A stretch of 8,081 nt of DNA from an uncultured Micrococcales bacterium (GCA_903866485.1 CAIPNT010000105.1:1-8081), one strand, 5' to 3'. Counted from the stretch's first letter, positions 1 to 7,331 are shown. The notes: generated by a model from the sequence alone, not told the origin. Numbers and translations are program-made.

Positions 1-1
1 C

Positions 2-361
2 GAATATCTCGAAAAGATTCTGCTCGAAACCCGCGCCAAGATTCGTTGGCGCTACATTCGCCAGTTGGCGACCGTGATTTTGATAGTCGCAGCGGTTGCT
101 GCCGCAGTCATCGGCATCTACAACTGGAGTCAAAACCGCTATTACGTCGCCGATCACGATGGTCACGTCACCATCTATAAGGGCATCCGTGAGTCACTCG
201 GCCCATTCAAGTTTTCGGTGGTCTATCAAGAGACTCAAATAACCATCGATCAACTGCCCGAATATCAGCGCTACCTGGTCGAGAGGTCAATCACCGCCAC
301 CAACCTCAAGGATGCCAATCGCATCCTTGGCGAGCTAACCAAGGCGGTGTCGAAAAAATGA
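2..361 (+). CDS. pstP: PP2C-family Ser/Thr protein phosphatase PstP, C-terminal part (5' truncated by window edge)
   Basis: Frame 2 is open from the window edge to a TGA at 359-361, giving 119 residues with no upstream stop, so this is the 3' end of a longer gene. An in-frame TTG at 65 lies just before the membrane segment and is unlikely to be the true start. The visible part has a basic juxtamembrane stretch (RAKIRWRYIRQ, residues 11-21 of the fragment), one transmembrane helix (about 21-40) and a small extracytoplasmic domain that includes YYVADHDGHVTIYKG. This matches the tail of actinobacterial PstP, a metal-dependent phosphatase that dephosphorylates PknA, PknB and their substrates at the membrane. 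The catalytic PP2C domain is outside the window, so identity rests on the tail architecture and on position directly before rodA-pbpA-pknA-pknB, as in mycobacteria. The stop overlaps the rodA start (ATGA). Confidence 0.82.
   Translation, partial: EYLEKILLETRAKIRWRYIRQLATVILIVAAVAAAVIGIYNWSQNRYYVADHDGHVTIYKGIRESLGPFKFSVVYQETQITIDQLPEYQRYLVERSITATNLKDANRILGELTKAVSKK
343..349 (+). promoter_or_regulatory. Embedded Shine-Dalgarno-like site for rodA
   Basis: GGCGGTG lies inside the last codons of pstP (it spans its Ala-Val codons) and ends 8 bases before the rodA ATG at 358. It matches GGAGGTG, the complement of the conserved 16S rRNA tail CACCTCC, at 6 of 7 positions. The same heptamer recurs before pbpA and pknA, which supports a ribosome-binding role at coupled junctions. 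Confidence 0.5.
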
Positions 362-1743
362 GTTTCAGCAACTTAACCAGCACCATCAACCTGCCGAAGA
401 TTTTGCGTGTGATTCCGCGCAACCGCAACATTGAGGCTTGGCTGCTCGTTTTTGCACTCGGTCTTTTTGCATTCGAACTGTGCCAGATTCAGCTGTCGGT
501 GTTGCAAATTTTGCGACCAGATTTTTGGCTGTATTTCTTGCCGTTCTCTATAGCCGTTGTTGCGATCCACCTGGTTTTGCGAATGCGGGCCAGCGAGGCC
601 GACTCGCTAATCCTGCCCATTGGTGTTGTCTTGAACAGTCTTGGCATCGCCGAAATCTATCGCCTCGACCTGCACACGGTTGCAGTCAAGGGCACCGAGT
701 TGTTTGCCGGCAAGCAGATTGCCTGGACCTGCCTCGCAATCGCCATGGCTGCAGTCGTTGTCATCTTTGTGCCAAGTCACCTGTTTCTGCGTCGCTATGT
801 TTATGTCTCGATGGTTGTCGGCATCGGCCTTTTGCTGTCGCCAATGCTGCCGTTCATCGGCAAAAGCATCAATGGTGCCCGACTTTGGATTGGCATTGCC
901 GGGTTCACATTTCAACCCGGTGAGCTTGCCAAGATTGCCCTGACAGTGTTCTTTGCCGGCTACCTGGTGACGCGTCGCGAGTCGCTCGCCATTGTCGGCC
1001 GCAAGATTTTCGGCATCCGCATTCCGCGAGCGCGCGAGCTCGGCCCAATCATCAGCATCTGGGTTGCCAGCCTCTTGGTTTTAGTGCTGCAGCACGATCT
1101 GGGCACCTCGCTGCTCTATTTCGGCCTGTTCATCGTCTTGATTTATGTGGCTACCGGCCGCTCGATCTATGTTGTGGTTGGTCTCACGATGTTCTTTTCT
1201 GGCGCTTTGGTTGCCAGCCGAGTTGCCGACTATGTCACCAAGCGCTTCGATGCCTGGTTGAACCCGTTTGACCAAAAGCACTACGACGCCATCGGCGGCA
1301 GCTACCAGCTGGTGCAAGGCATCTTCGGTTTGGCCCACGGCAACCTACTTGGGGCGGGCCTCGGCGGAGGACTACCTCAGTTGGTGCCGCTTGCCGAAAG
1401 CGACTTCATCATTGCTTCACTCGGCGAAGAACTTGGCCTCATTGGCATGTTCGCCATCCTGGGTCTCTATCTTTTGCTCGTTGCTCGCGGCGTTCGCATC
1501 GCCTTCAACCACAACGACGATTTCTCAAAACTGCTTGCGGTTGGACTTTCGTTTGTTATCGCGCTGCAGTGCTTCATCGTTATCGGCGGCGTCACCCGCG
1601 TGGTGCCACTAACCGGTCTTACAACGCCACTTTTGGCTGCCGGTGGTTCATCGCTGATCGCAAACTGGATCATCATCGGTGTGCTGTTGCGCATCAGTGA
1701 TTCGGTTGCCAGCGGCCAACGCTCGATTGCGGCGGTGAACTGA
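358..1743 (+). CDS. rodA: SEDS-family peptidoglycan glycosyltransferase (RodA/FtsW type)
   Basis: This 461-residue polytopic membrane protein belongs to the SEDS family, which polymerises glycan strands from lipid II with a cognate class B PBP. About ten or more hydrophobic segments span it. Family signatures visible are NGARLW (172-177), QPGE followed by a Lys (186-192; many family members have QPSE), DLGTS (from D247), AESDFI with GEELG, and GGSSL (from 429). Asp349 in ESDF aligns with the essential periplasmic-loop Asp of E. coli FtsW (D297). The ATG start overlaps the pstP stop as ATGA, and the stop overlaps the pbpA start as TGATG, so translation is probably coupled. RodA rather than FtsW is chosen because this locus carries rodA beside pbpA in mycobacteria, while ftsW usually sits in the dcw cluster. 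Sequence alone does not settle the paralogue. The N-terminus has about 27 polar residues before the first helix. Confidence 0.93.
   Translation: MSFSNLTSTINLPKILRVIPRNRNIEAWLLVFALGLFAFELCQIQLSVLQILRPDFWLYFLPFSIAVVAIHLVLRMRASEADSLILPIGVVLNSLGIAEIYRLDLHTVAVKGTELFAGKQIAWTCLAIAMAAVVVIFVPSHLFLRRYVYVSMVVGIGLLLSPMLPFIGKSINGARLWIGIAGFTFQPGELAKIALTVFFAGYLVTRRESLAIVGRKIFGIRIPRARELGPIISIWVASLLVLVLQHDLGTSLLYFGLFIVLIYVATGRSIYVVVGLTMFFSGALVASRVADYVTKRFDAWLNPFDQKHYDAIGGSYQLVQGIFGLAHGNLLGAGLGGGLPQLVPLAESDFIIASLGEELGLIGMFAILGLYLLLVARGVRIAFNHNDDFSKLLAVGLSFVIALQCFIVIGGVTRVVPLTGLTTPLLAAGGSSLIANWIIIGVLLRISDSVASGQRSIAAVN
1731..1737 (+). promoter_or_regulatory. Embedded Shine-Dalgarno-like site for pbpA
   Basis: A second GGCGGTG heptamer sits in the Ala-Val codons at the end of rodA, 5 bases before the pbpA ATG at 1743. 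It has one mismatch to the anti-Shine-Dalgarno complement GGAGGTG. No better purine-rich site is visible before this start. Confidence 0.45.
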
Positions 1744-3191
1744 TGCAGCGCGAACTTCGACGAATTAGCATCGTCATCTTTTTGATGTTCATCACATTGT
1801 TTGTGGCCACCACTTCAATTCAGATGGTGCAGGCAGACGCTCTAGGTCAAGACCCGCGCAACGTGCGCTCGGTCTATGACAGCTATCAGAAGCAACGCGG
1901 TTCGATTCTGGTCGATGGCCAACCAATTGCCATTTCAAAACCCTCGGATGACGTCTATCACTATTTGCGCACCTATTCAGATCCGATGTATTCGGCACTC
2001 ACCGGCTTCTTCAGCAACTATCAGGGTGCGACCGGCCTAGAGTCGGCGATGAACTCTTACCTAACCGGGCAAAACTCGGCTCAGTTCTTTGAGCAAATCA
2101 GCGCGTTGTTCTCAGGCAATCCGGTGACCGGCGCCTCGGTGCAGTTGACCATTGACCCGGCGGTTCAAAAGGTTGCTTACGATGCACTCGGCAACCTAAC
2201 CGGAGCCGTAGTCGCGATTGACCCGACCACCGGAAACATTTTGGCGATGGTGTCTACACCAGGCTTCGACGCCAATAAGCTGGCCGTTCACGATGGCGTT
2301 CAGTCGACTAACAACTATAACGTCCTGCTAAGCGACAAGGGCGAGCCGCTAAAGAACCGCGCCGTCACCGAGCTGTTTGCCCCGGGATCGGTGTTCAAAA
2401 TTATCGTGGCCAGCGCCGCACTCGAAAGCGGCAAATTCACACCAGACAGCACCCTGCCAAACCCGGTCAAGTTTCAGCTGCCGGGCACCAACACCTTTGT
2501 GCAAAATTCTGGTGAAGGCAAATGCGGCGGCAAGGCTACCGTTTCAATCGCAGACGCCCTGCGCTTCTCGTGCAACGTTCCAATGGCTCAGCTAGGCATC
2601 ATGCTTGGTCAAGATGCCATTCGAGCAGAGGCAGAGAAGTTTGGTTTCGACAAGTCAATCAAGATTCCGCTACCGGTCACCCCAAGCAACTACCCAACCG
2701 GCATGGATCCGGCCCAAACGGGTCTTTCGGCATTCGGGCAGTTTGACGACCGAGTCACACCGCTGCAGATTGCCATGGTTTCGGCAGCGATCGCAAACCA
2801 CGGTGTTTTGATGAAGCCAAACCTCATCCAGTCGGTTTTGTCATCAAACCTCGCGGTCTTGAGCCAACCGACCCCGAGCGTTTTTTCGAATGTCATGGAT
2901 AGCACCACCGCCGGAAAGGTGCGCGACATGATGATTGGCGCGGTTGCCCGCGGTGTTAGCTCGAACGGTCAGATTCCTGGAATTTCGGTGGCCGGCAAAA
3001 CCGGAACTGCCCAAAACGGTGTCGGCGCACCATACACGCTTTGGTTCACGGGTTTCGCCCCAGCCAACGACCCTAAGGTTGCGGTTGCAGTGGTGGTTGC
3101 AAATGGTGGAGGCATGGGTCAGTCTGGCCGCGGCAACTCGTTAGCCGCACCAATCGCCCGCAAGGTCATGGAGGCGGTGTTGCGCAAGTGA
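1743..3191 (+). CDS. pbpA: Class B penicillin-binding protein, DD-transpeptidase PbpA
   Basis: This 482-residue protein is close in length to mycobacterial PbpA (about 490). It has a short basic N-terminus and a signal-anchor helix (about 8-25), then a small N-terminal class B region, beginning around [11 protein letters not shown], and a C-terminal transpeptidase domain outside the membrane. All three penicilloyl-serine transferase motifs are present: SVFK with nucleophile Ser216 and Lys219 (in APGSVFK), SCN at 276-278, and KTGT at 419-422. It cross-links peptide stems and should work with the adjacent SEDS polymerase. The ATG at 1743 shares one base with the rodA stop. The TGA at 3189-3191 lies within the pknA start (GTGA), so it belongs to the same translationally coupled operon. 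PbpA of M. tuberculosis is a PknB substrate, so regulation by the neighbouring kinases is plausible but not shown here. No PASTA domain is present. Confidence 0.95.
   Translation: MQRELRRISIVIFLMFITLFVATTSIQMVQADALGQDPRNVRSVYDSYQKQRGSILVDGQPIAISKPSDDVYHYLRTYSDPMYSALTGFFSNYQGATGLESAMNSYLTGQNSAQFFEQISALFSGNPVTGASVQLTIDPAVQKVAYDALGNLTGAVVAIDPTTGNILAMVSTPGFDANKLAVHDGVQSTNNYNVLLSDKGEPLKNRAVTELFAPGSVFKIIVASAALESGKFTPDSTLPNPVKFQLPGTNTFVQNSGEGKCGGKATVSIADALRFSCNVPMAQLGIMLGQDAIRAEAEKFGFDKSIKIPLPVTPSNYPTGMDPAQTGLSAFGQFDDRVTPLQIAMVSAAIANHGVLMKPNLIQSVLSSNLAVLSQPTPSVFSNVMDSTTAGKVRDMMIGAVARGVSSNGQIPGISVAGKTGTAQNGVGAPYTLWFTGFAPANDPKVAVAVVVANGGGMGQSGRGNSLAAPIARKVMEAVLRK
3170..3179 (+). promoter_or_regulatory. 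Shine-Dalgarno region for pknA (GGAGGCGGTG)
   Basis: GGAGG at 3170-3174 overlaps the third GGCGGTG heptamer (3173-3179) in the last codons of pbpA. The heptamer ends 8 bases before the GTG at 3188, while GGAGG alone would be about 13 bases away. The site supports GTG 3188 as the pknA start. Confidence 0.5.
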
Positions 3192-4534
3192 CTCCTGAAG
3201 AAGGCAAGCTATACGGTGGCCGATACAAACTAATCAGTCGCATTGCCATCGGTGGCATGGGCGAGGTTTGGAAGGCCGAAGATGAAGTCATCCTGCGCGA
3301 TGTTGCCATCAAGATTTTGAAGCAAGAGTACATGAGCGACCCCAGCTTCATCGAGCGCTTTCGCATTGAGGCCAAGCACGCCGCCATGGTCAACCACGAG
3401 GGCATTGCCAACGTTTATGACTATGGCGAGGATGCCGGCTCGGCCTACCTGGTGATGGAATATGTGCCCGGAGATTCGCTCGCGCGCATCCTCGAACGCG
3501 ACAAGATTCTGCCTGAGAGCACCGTGATGGACATCGTGGCGCAAACCGCTCGAGCACTGTATGAAGCTCACGAGGCCGGTTTGGTGCACCGAGACGTCAA
3601 GCCGGGCAACCTGCTGATCACTCCAGAGGGCCGCGTCAAGATCACCGACTTCGGCATCGCCCGCGTTGCCGACCAGGTTGGCCTAACCGCGACCGGCCAG
3701 GTCATGGGCACAGTGCAATACCTGTCTCCTGAGCAGGCCACCGGCAAGCCGGCGACACCATCAACCGACATTTATTCGCTCGGCATTGTGGCCTACGAAG
3801 CGCTAGCCGGCAAACGCCCATTCACGGGCGACAGCCAAATGATGATCGCAATGGCGCAAATCAACGACCTGCCGCCGGCCCTGCCCGAAGAGCTAGATCA
3901 GCGGGTGCGCTCACTTGTGATGTCTTGCCTCAGCAAAAAGGCAGACAAACGCCCCGAAAATGCTTTGGTTTTGGCTCAGCGCGCCGAGGCCCTTCTGCCA
4001 ACCGCGCCTCGCTCATCGGCGGCCACCGAGCTGCTGCAAACCATCAAACCGGTAAGCGATAAAACCACCGAGATCGCCACCCAGCTAGACACCGCCCCGG
4101 CACCAACCCAGCCGGTGGTTTGGCCATGGGTTGCGGTGATCGTGGTTCTTGGGCTAACCGCCATCTCGGTTGTGGTGGCCATCATCATCGGCTCAATGCA
4201 GCCGGTGCCCGTGCCAACCCCAAGCCAAAGCGCTTCGATTTCAAACTCATCCGGTTCAACTTCGAGCCCAACCGGCTCGGCCACCGTCACCGTGTTGTTG
4301 TCTGACATAAACGGTTATCAGGTTGCCGATGTGCTCACCAAACTGGTGGCGCTTGGGCTTCAGGTTGACGCAACTCCAGGCACGATTGTCGGGCAGGATG
4401 ACCCCAAGGCCATGACCGTCTATGACGCGTCGCCGCTGGGAACAATGCCGGCCGGGTCACACATCAAGGTCTTCTACTATGTGACCGAAAATGGCAACCC
4501 GAGCGACAGCCCAACGCCGAGCCCAACTCAATAG
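3188..4534 (+). CDS. pknA: Transmembrane Ser/Thr protein kinase PknA with a PASTA-like ectodomain
   Basis: This 448-residue protein begins with a Hanks-type kinase domain (about 12-275). The nucleotide loop reads IAIGGMGEV (19-27), with Ala at the first glycine position as is typical of PknA. Also visible are Lys42 in [11 protein letters not shown] with catalytic Asp136 (134-141), DFG at 154-156 and an APE-like SPEQA. The activation loop holds Thr167 and Thr169, matching the paired autophosphorylated Thr of M. tuberculosis PknA (T172/T174). A linker leads to one transmembrane helix (about 312-335), a Ser/Thr/Pro-rich stalk (about 341-364), and a 65-70 residue domain (about 367-433) that looks like a single PASTA repeat. 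A PTPSPTQ tail ends the protein. The start is GTG, overlapping the pbpA stop by three bases. The product should phosphorylate wall and division proteins at the inner membrane face. Assignment as PknA rather than PknB rests on gene order, the IAxGGMG loop and fewer ectodomain repeats. Confidence 0.93.
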   Translation: MTPEEGKLYGGRYKLISRIAIGGMGEVWKAEDEVILRDVAIKILKQEYMSDPSFIERFRIEAKHAAMVNHEGIANVYDYGEDAGSAYLVMEYVPGDSLARILERDKILPESTVMDIVAQTARALYEAHEAGLVHRDVKPGNLLITPEGRVKITDFGIARVADQVGLTATGQVMGTVQYLSPEQATGKPATPSTDIYSLGIVAYEALAGKRPFTGDSQMMIAMAQINDLPPALPEELDQRVRSLVMSCLSKKADKRPENALVLAQRAEALLPTAPRSSAATELLQTIKPVSDKTTEIATQLDTAPAPTQPVVWPWVAVIVVLGLTAISVVVAIIIGSMQPVPVPTPSQSASISNSSGSTSSPTGSATVTVLLSDINGYQVADVLTKLVALGLQVDATPGTIVGQDDPKAMTVYDASPLGTMPAGSHIKVFYYVTENGNPSDSPTPSPTQ

Positions 4535-4604
4535 TTTCTGAGGCAAAACTCAGACTCAATAAGTAGACTGAGAAACCGATTCGAAGACGAAAGTAGAGCA
4601 GCAC
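4535..4604 (+). promoter_or_regulatory. pknA-pknB spacer with nested inverted repeats and a possible promoter
   Basis: This 70-base gap is the only real break in the kinase operon. TCTGAG at 4537-4542 can pair with CTCAGA at 4549-4554 (6 bp, loop GCAAAA). The same CTCAG can instead pair with CTGAG at 4568-4572, so two mutually exclusive hairpins are possible. No T-run follows, so it is not a standard terminator. TAGACT at 4564-4569 fits the actinobacterial -10 form TAnnnT and would start RNA near 4576, but I see no convincing -35 box. AGAG at 4595-4598 is a weak ribosome site 6 bases before the TTG. The spacer could give pknB its own promoter or tune its expression relative to pknA. Confidence 0.35.
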
Positions 4605-6635
4605 TTGTCTGATAACCAACGCGTGATCGCAGGCCGTTACGAGGTAGGAAACCTCATTGGTCGTGGCGGTATGGCCGACGTCTATGAGGGTGTCGACACC
4701 CGCTTGGGTCGCACCGTTGCAATCAAGCTGCTCAAAGCCGACTTGGCTAACGACCCAAACTTCGAATCACGCTTCCGCCAAGAGGCTCAGGCCTCTGCTC
4801 GCATGGCTCACCCAACTATCGTTCGCGTCTATGACGCCGGCGAAGATGTCACCGTCGACTCAAACGGCAACACCAACCGCCACCCATTTATCGTCATGGA
4901 GTTTGTCAAGGGCAAACTGCTTCGCGAGCTGCTTCACGAACGCCCACTCACCTTTGCCGAGGCAATCGATTTCGAAACCGGTGTTCTAACCGCGCTCGAA
5001 TTCTCACACCGTGCCGGCATCGTGCACCGTGACATCAAGTCGGCGAACGTAATGATCACCGAGTCGGGCCAGGTCAAGGTCATGGATTTCGGCATTGCCC
5101 GCGCCATCTCTGAAAACTCGGCAACCGTAGCCCACACCTCTGGCATCGTCGGCACCGCACAATACTTCTCACCCGAGCAGGCTCGAGGCGAGTCAGTTGA
5201 TGCTCGCACCGACCTCTATTCGGCCGGTGTCTTGCTCTATGAAATGCTTGCCGGTCGCCCGCCATTCAAGGGCGAGTCAGCCGTTTCGGTGGCCTACCAG
5301 CACGTCAGCGAGGCAGTGGTCGCTCCTTCGCAATACAACCCAACGATTGGTGCAGAGCTAGATGCGGTTGTGTTGCACGCCCTGGCCAAAGATCGCAACG
5401 ATCGCTTTCAAAGCGCCGAAGAGTTTCGCGAGCACCTGCTGGCCGCTTACGCCATCCAACTTGAAAATGCCACGGATGAAGCCCCGGCTCACGCCCTAAC
5501 CTTTGAGCCAGAGCCAGAGATCGAGACTCCAGTTATCGACCTAGAGGCCGAGGCAGTCGCCGAGCCGGCCGTCGAAGAACCTGCCGCCGAAACCCAGGTT
5601 CTTGGTGAAGGTTTCGATGAGTTTGCCGCTCTCTTGACCTCTGCCGGTGCTCAGCAAGTTGCGGCTGCCGACATTCCACAGATTCCAACCGAAGAACTTG
5701 CCTCAACCCCAACTGCTGTGTTTGAACAGCCAGCCGTGCCGGCTTCTGTTGTAGAGGCGCCGGTTGTGCCAGCGGCAGCCGCGCCGACGCCATCCGTGTC
5801 GGCTGCCCAGGTTTCTGAGCCAACCACAAACCCTTTTGCCGAGCTGGGCGTCGAGTTGCCAACCGCGGCTCAACCAACCATCAAATACATCCAGAGTGAA
5901 AAGCCGAAGGCTGGCTTGCTCTGGGGCGCCGGTGCGGCGGTTGCCGTTGTCATCGTTGGCATCGTGGTCTGGCTTCTAACCATGGGCGGCCTCAACCTAA
6001 ACATCACCCCTGGTTCGGCTGGCATTGCCGTTGCCGATGTTGTTGGCAAGAGCTACACCGATGGCTACAACGCCCTAACCGGCGAACACCTTTTGGTGGT
6101 AAAGACCTACCAGAACAGTGACACCGTGCCGCTCGACACCATCATCAGCACCGACCCGGTGGCTGGCACCAAGGTTCCTGACAACACATCAATCACCGTG
6201 TTTGTCTCTTCGGGCAAAAACAGTGTCACCGTTCCGGGCACTCTAACCGGCATGACCGAGAGCGAAGCCACCGCAGCACTGCAAGCAGCTGGCCTAACCC
6301 TTGGCACCATAACCCAAGCCAACAGCGCAACAGTTTCGGCAGGCGACGTTATCTCGAGTGACCCAATGGCTAACTCAAGCGTTGCTCAGGGCACCGCGGT
6401 CAATCTTGTGATTTCAAACGGTCAAGTCACGGTTCCTGATGTAACCAACCTGTCAATCTCTGACGCGCAGAGCAAGCTCACCTCGCCAGAAGTTGGCCTA
6501 ACCGTCAGCATCCAGGCTCAGGGTGGCACTTGCCCGGCCGGCAAAGTTCAGGGCACAACGGTTATTCAGCAGTCGATTCCGGCTGGCCCAGCACCTCAGG
6601 GCAGCTCGGTCATTCTGTATGTTGCCTGCAACTAA
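4605..6635 (+). CDS. pknB: PASTA-domain Ser/Thr protein kinase PknB
   Basis: This 676-residue kinase has a cytoplasmic Hanks domain (about 12-285): nucleotide loop IGRGGMADV (18-26), Lys41 in AIK, HRDIKSAN with Asp143 (141-148), DFG at 161-163, GTAQYFSPEQA. A long acidic, Ala/Pro/Glu-rich juxtamembrane segment (about 290-435) follows, then one transmembrane helix (about 438-460) and three extracytoplasmic PASTA repeats (about 474-537, 541-604, 608-673). PASTA repeats bind muropeptides or lipid II, so this should couple wall status to phosphorylation of growth and division proteins. The activation loop keeps Thr178, aligned with M. tuberculosis T173, but has Ala176 where T171 would be; Thr174 lies nearby. 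The third PASTA repeat has Cys643 and Cys675, possibly a disulfide. TTG at 4605 is chosen because it leaves a natural 11-residue lead into GRYEVG; the next start (GTG 4623) has no ribosome site. The stop overlaps that of the convergent trpG. Confidence 0.95.
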   Translation: MSDNQRVIAGRYEVGNLIGRGGMADVYEGVDTRLGRTVAIKLLKADLANDPNFESRFRQEAQASARMAHPTIVRVYDAGEDVTVDSNGNTNRHPFIVMEFVKGKLLRELLHERPLTFAEAIDFETGVLTALEFSHRAGIVHRDIKSANVMITESGQVKVMDFGIARAISENSATVAHTSGIVGTAQYFSPEQARGESVDARTDLYSAGVLLYEMLAGRPPFKGESAVSVAYQHVSEAVVAPSQYNPTIGAELDAVVLHALAKDRNDRFQSAEEFREHLLAAYAIQLENATDEAPAHALTFEPEPEIETPVIDLEAEAVAEPAVEEPAAETQVLGEGFDEFAALLTSAGAQQVAAADIPQIPTEELASTPTAVFEQPAVPASVVEAPVVPAAAAPTPSVSAAQVSEPTTNPFAELGVELPTAAQPTIKYIQSEKPKAGLLWGAGAAVAVVIVGIVVWLLTMGGLNLNITPGSAGIAVADVVGKSYTDGYNALTGEHLLVVKTYQNSDTVPLDTIISTDPVAGTKVPDNTSITVFVSSGKNSVTVPGTLTGMTESEATAALQAAGLTLGTITQANSATVSAGDVISSDPMANSSVAQGTAVNLVISNGQVTVPDVTNLSISDAQSKLTSPEVGLTVSIQAQGGTCPAGKVQGTTVIQQSIPAGPAPQGSSVILYVACN

Positions 6636-7285
6636 AGTTTGACCAGCGGCGAAAGCGACTTTGCACGTTCGGCGGCGCCGGCAAGCCCGATTGACTCTAA
6701 CCAGTTGCCCAGCATCTGATAGCCACCCTCGGTAAGCACCGACTCCGGGTGAAATTGAACACCATAAATCGGCAGGCTCTTGTGCTGAAGTGCCATTATC
6801 ACGCCACCCTTTGAGTTGGCGCCAGGGATGGTTCGCGCAGTAACCACCAAGTCGTCGGGAACGGTCGAATCAACCACGGCAAGCGAGTGATAGCGAGTGG
6901 CGGTGAATGGCTGGGGCACATCCTTGAAAACCAACGACTGATCGTGCTTAACCTCTGAGGTCTTGCCGTGCATTAGTTCTTCGGCGCTGGTGACGGTTGC
7001 TCCCATCGCCTCGGCGATTGCCTGATGGCCAAGGCACACACCAAAGATTGGTTTGCCGGTCTGTAGGGCAAGTTTTACGGTTGCAATGCTTAGTCCAGCT
7101 TCGGCGGGAGTGCCCGGACCCGGGCTCAGCAATACCGCGTCATAGTTGGCCAACAGCGCAGGCAGCTCGGCCTCAGACACCACATCGTTGCGCAAAACCT
7201 CGGTCTCTGCGCCAAGCTGCTGCAAATAACCGTTCAGCGTATAAACGAAGCTGTCGTAGTTGTCGAGAACCAAAATCTTTGTCAT
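6632..7285 (-). CDS. trpG: Glutamine amidotransferase component II of anthranilate / aminodeoxychorismate synthase
   Basis: This 217-residue class I glutamine amidotransferase releases ammonia from glutamine and passes it to a chorismate-binding partner (TrpE for anthranilate, PabB for aminodeoxychorismate, hence tryptophan or folate). The fold motifs are in order: DNYDSF near the N-terminus (8-13), SPGPGTP (54-60), the nucleophile elbow GVCLGHQ with Cys84, and GVQFHPES with His179 and Glu181 completing the triad. Length fits TrpG/PabA. No TrpE or PabB gene is in the window, so one subunit may serve both pathways; the symbol follows the mycobacterial gene at the same site, and pabA is an equally valid name. 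It is convergent with pknB, sharing bases 6632-6635 so that the stops TAG and TAA overlap, and divergent from crgA. No ribosome-binding site precedes the ATG, and the leader appears very short. Confidence 0.93.
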   Translation of the reverse strand: MTKILVLDNYDSFVYTLNGYLQQLGAETEVLRNDVVSEAELPALLANYDAVLLSPGPGTPAEAGLSIATVKLALQTGKPIFGVCLGHQAIAEAMGATVTSAEELMHGKTSEVKHDQSLVFKDVPQPFTATRYHSLAVVDSTVPDDLVVTARTIPGANSKGGVIMALQHKSLPIYGVQFHPESVLTEGGYQMLGNWLESIGLAGAAERAKSLSPLVKL

Positions 7286-7294
7286 GTTGTTTTA

Positions 7295-7300
7295 AGCCTA
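7295..7300 (-). promoter_or_regulatory. Candidate -10 element of trpG promoter (TAGGCT)
   Basis: Read on the minus strand, TAGGCT fits the actinobacterial -10 form TAnnnT and ends 9 bases before the trpG ATG. RNA would begin within about three bases of the start codon, agreeing with the absence of a Shine-Dalgarno site. No clear -35 box is visible. Confidence 0.4.
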
Positions 7301-7319
7301 CCGTTAGCGCGGATGACGC

Positions 7320-7325
7320 TAGAAT
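7320..7325 (+). promoter_or_regulatory. -10 element for a leaderless crgA transcript (TAGAAT)
   Basis: TAGAAT is a near-consensus -10 hexamer followed by exactly six bases (TACGGC) and then the crgA ATG at 7332. This is the spacing known for leaderless actinobacterial mRNAs, in which transcription starts at the A or G of the start codon. No ribosome-binding site lies before the ATG. A -35 box is not recognisable. Confidence 0.6.
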
Positions 7326-7331
7326 TACGGC

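Noticed and set aside
65..361. A complete small membrane-protein gene starting at TTG 65
   Set aside because: The frame is open to the window edge and the preceding residues are a normal basic juxtamembrane segment, so it is the tail of PstP.
438..923. A 161-codon open frame inside rodA, plus similar long frames on either strand inside rodA, pbpA, pknA and pknB
   Set aside because: Their translations are Arg/Ser/Cys-rich shadow sequence without domains, and they fully overlap well-supported genes.
4537..4554. A terminator after pknA
   Set aside because: The hairpin has only 6 bp and no T-run. It is better treated as part of a possible pknB leader.
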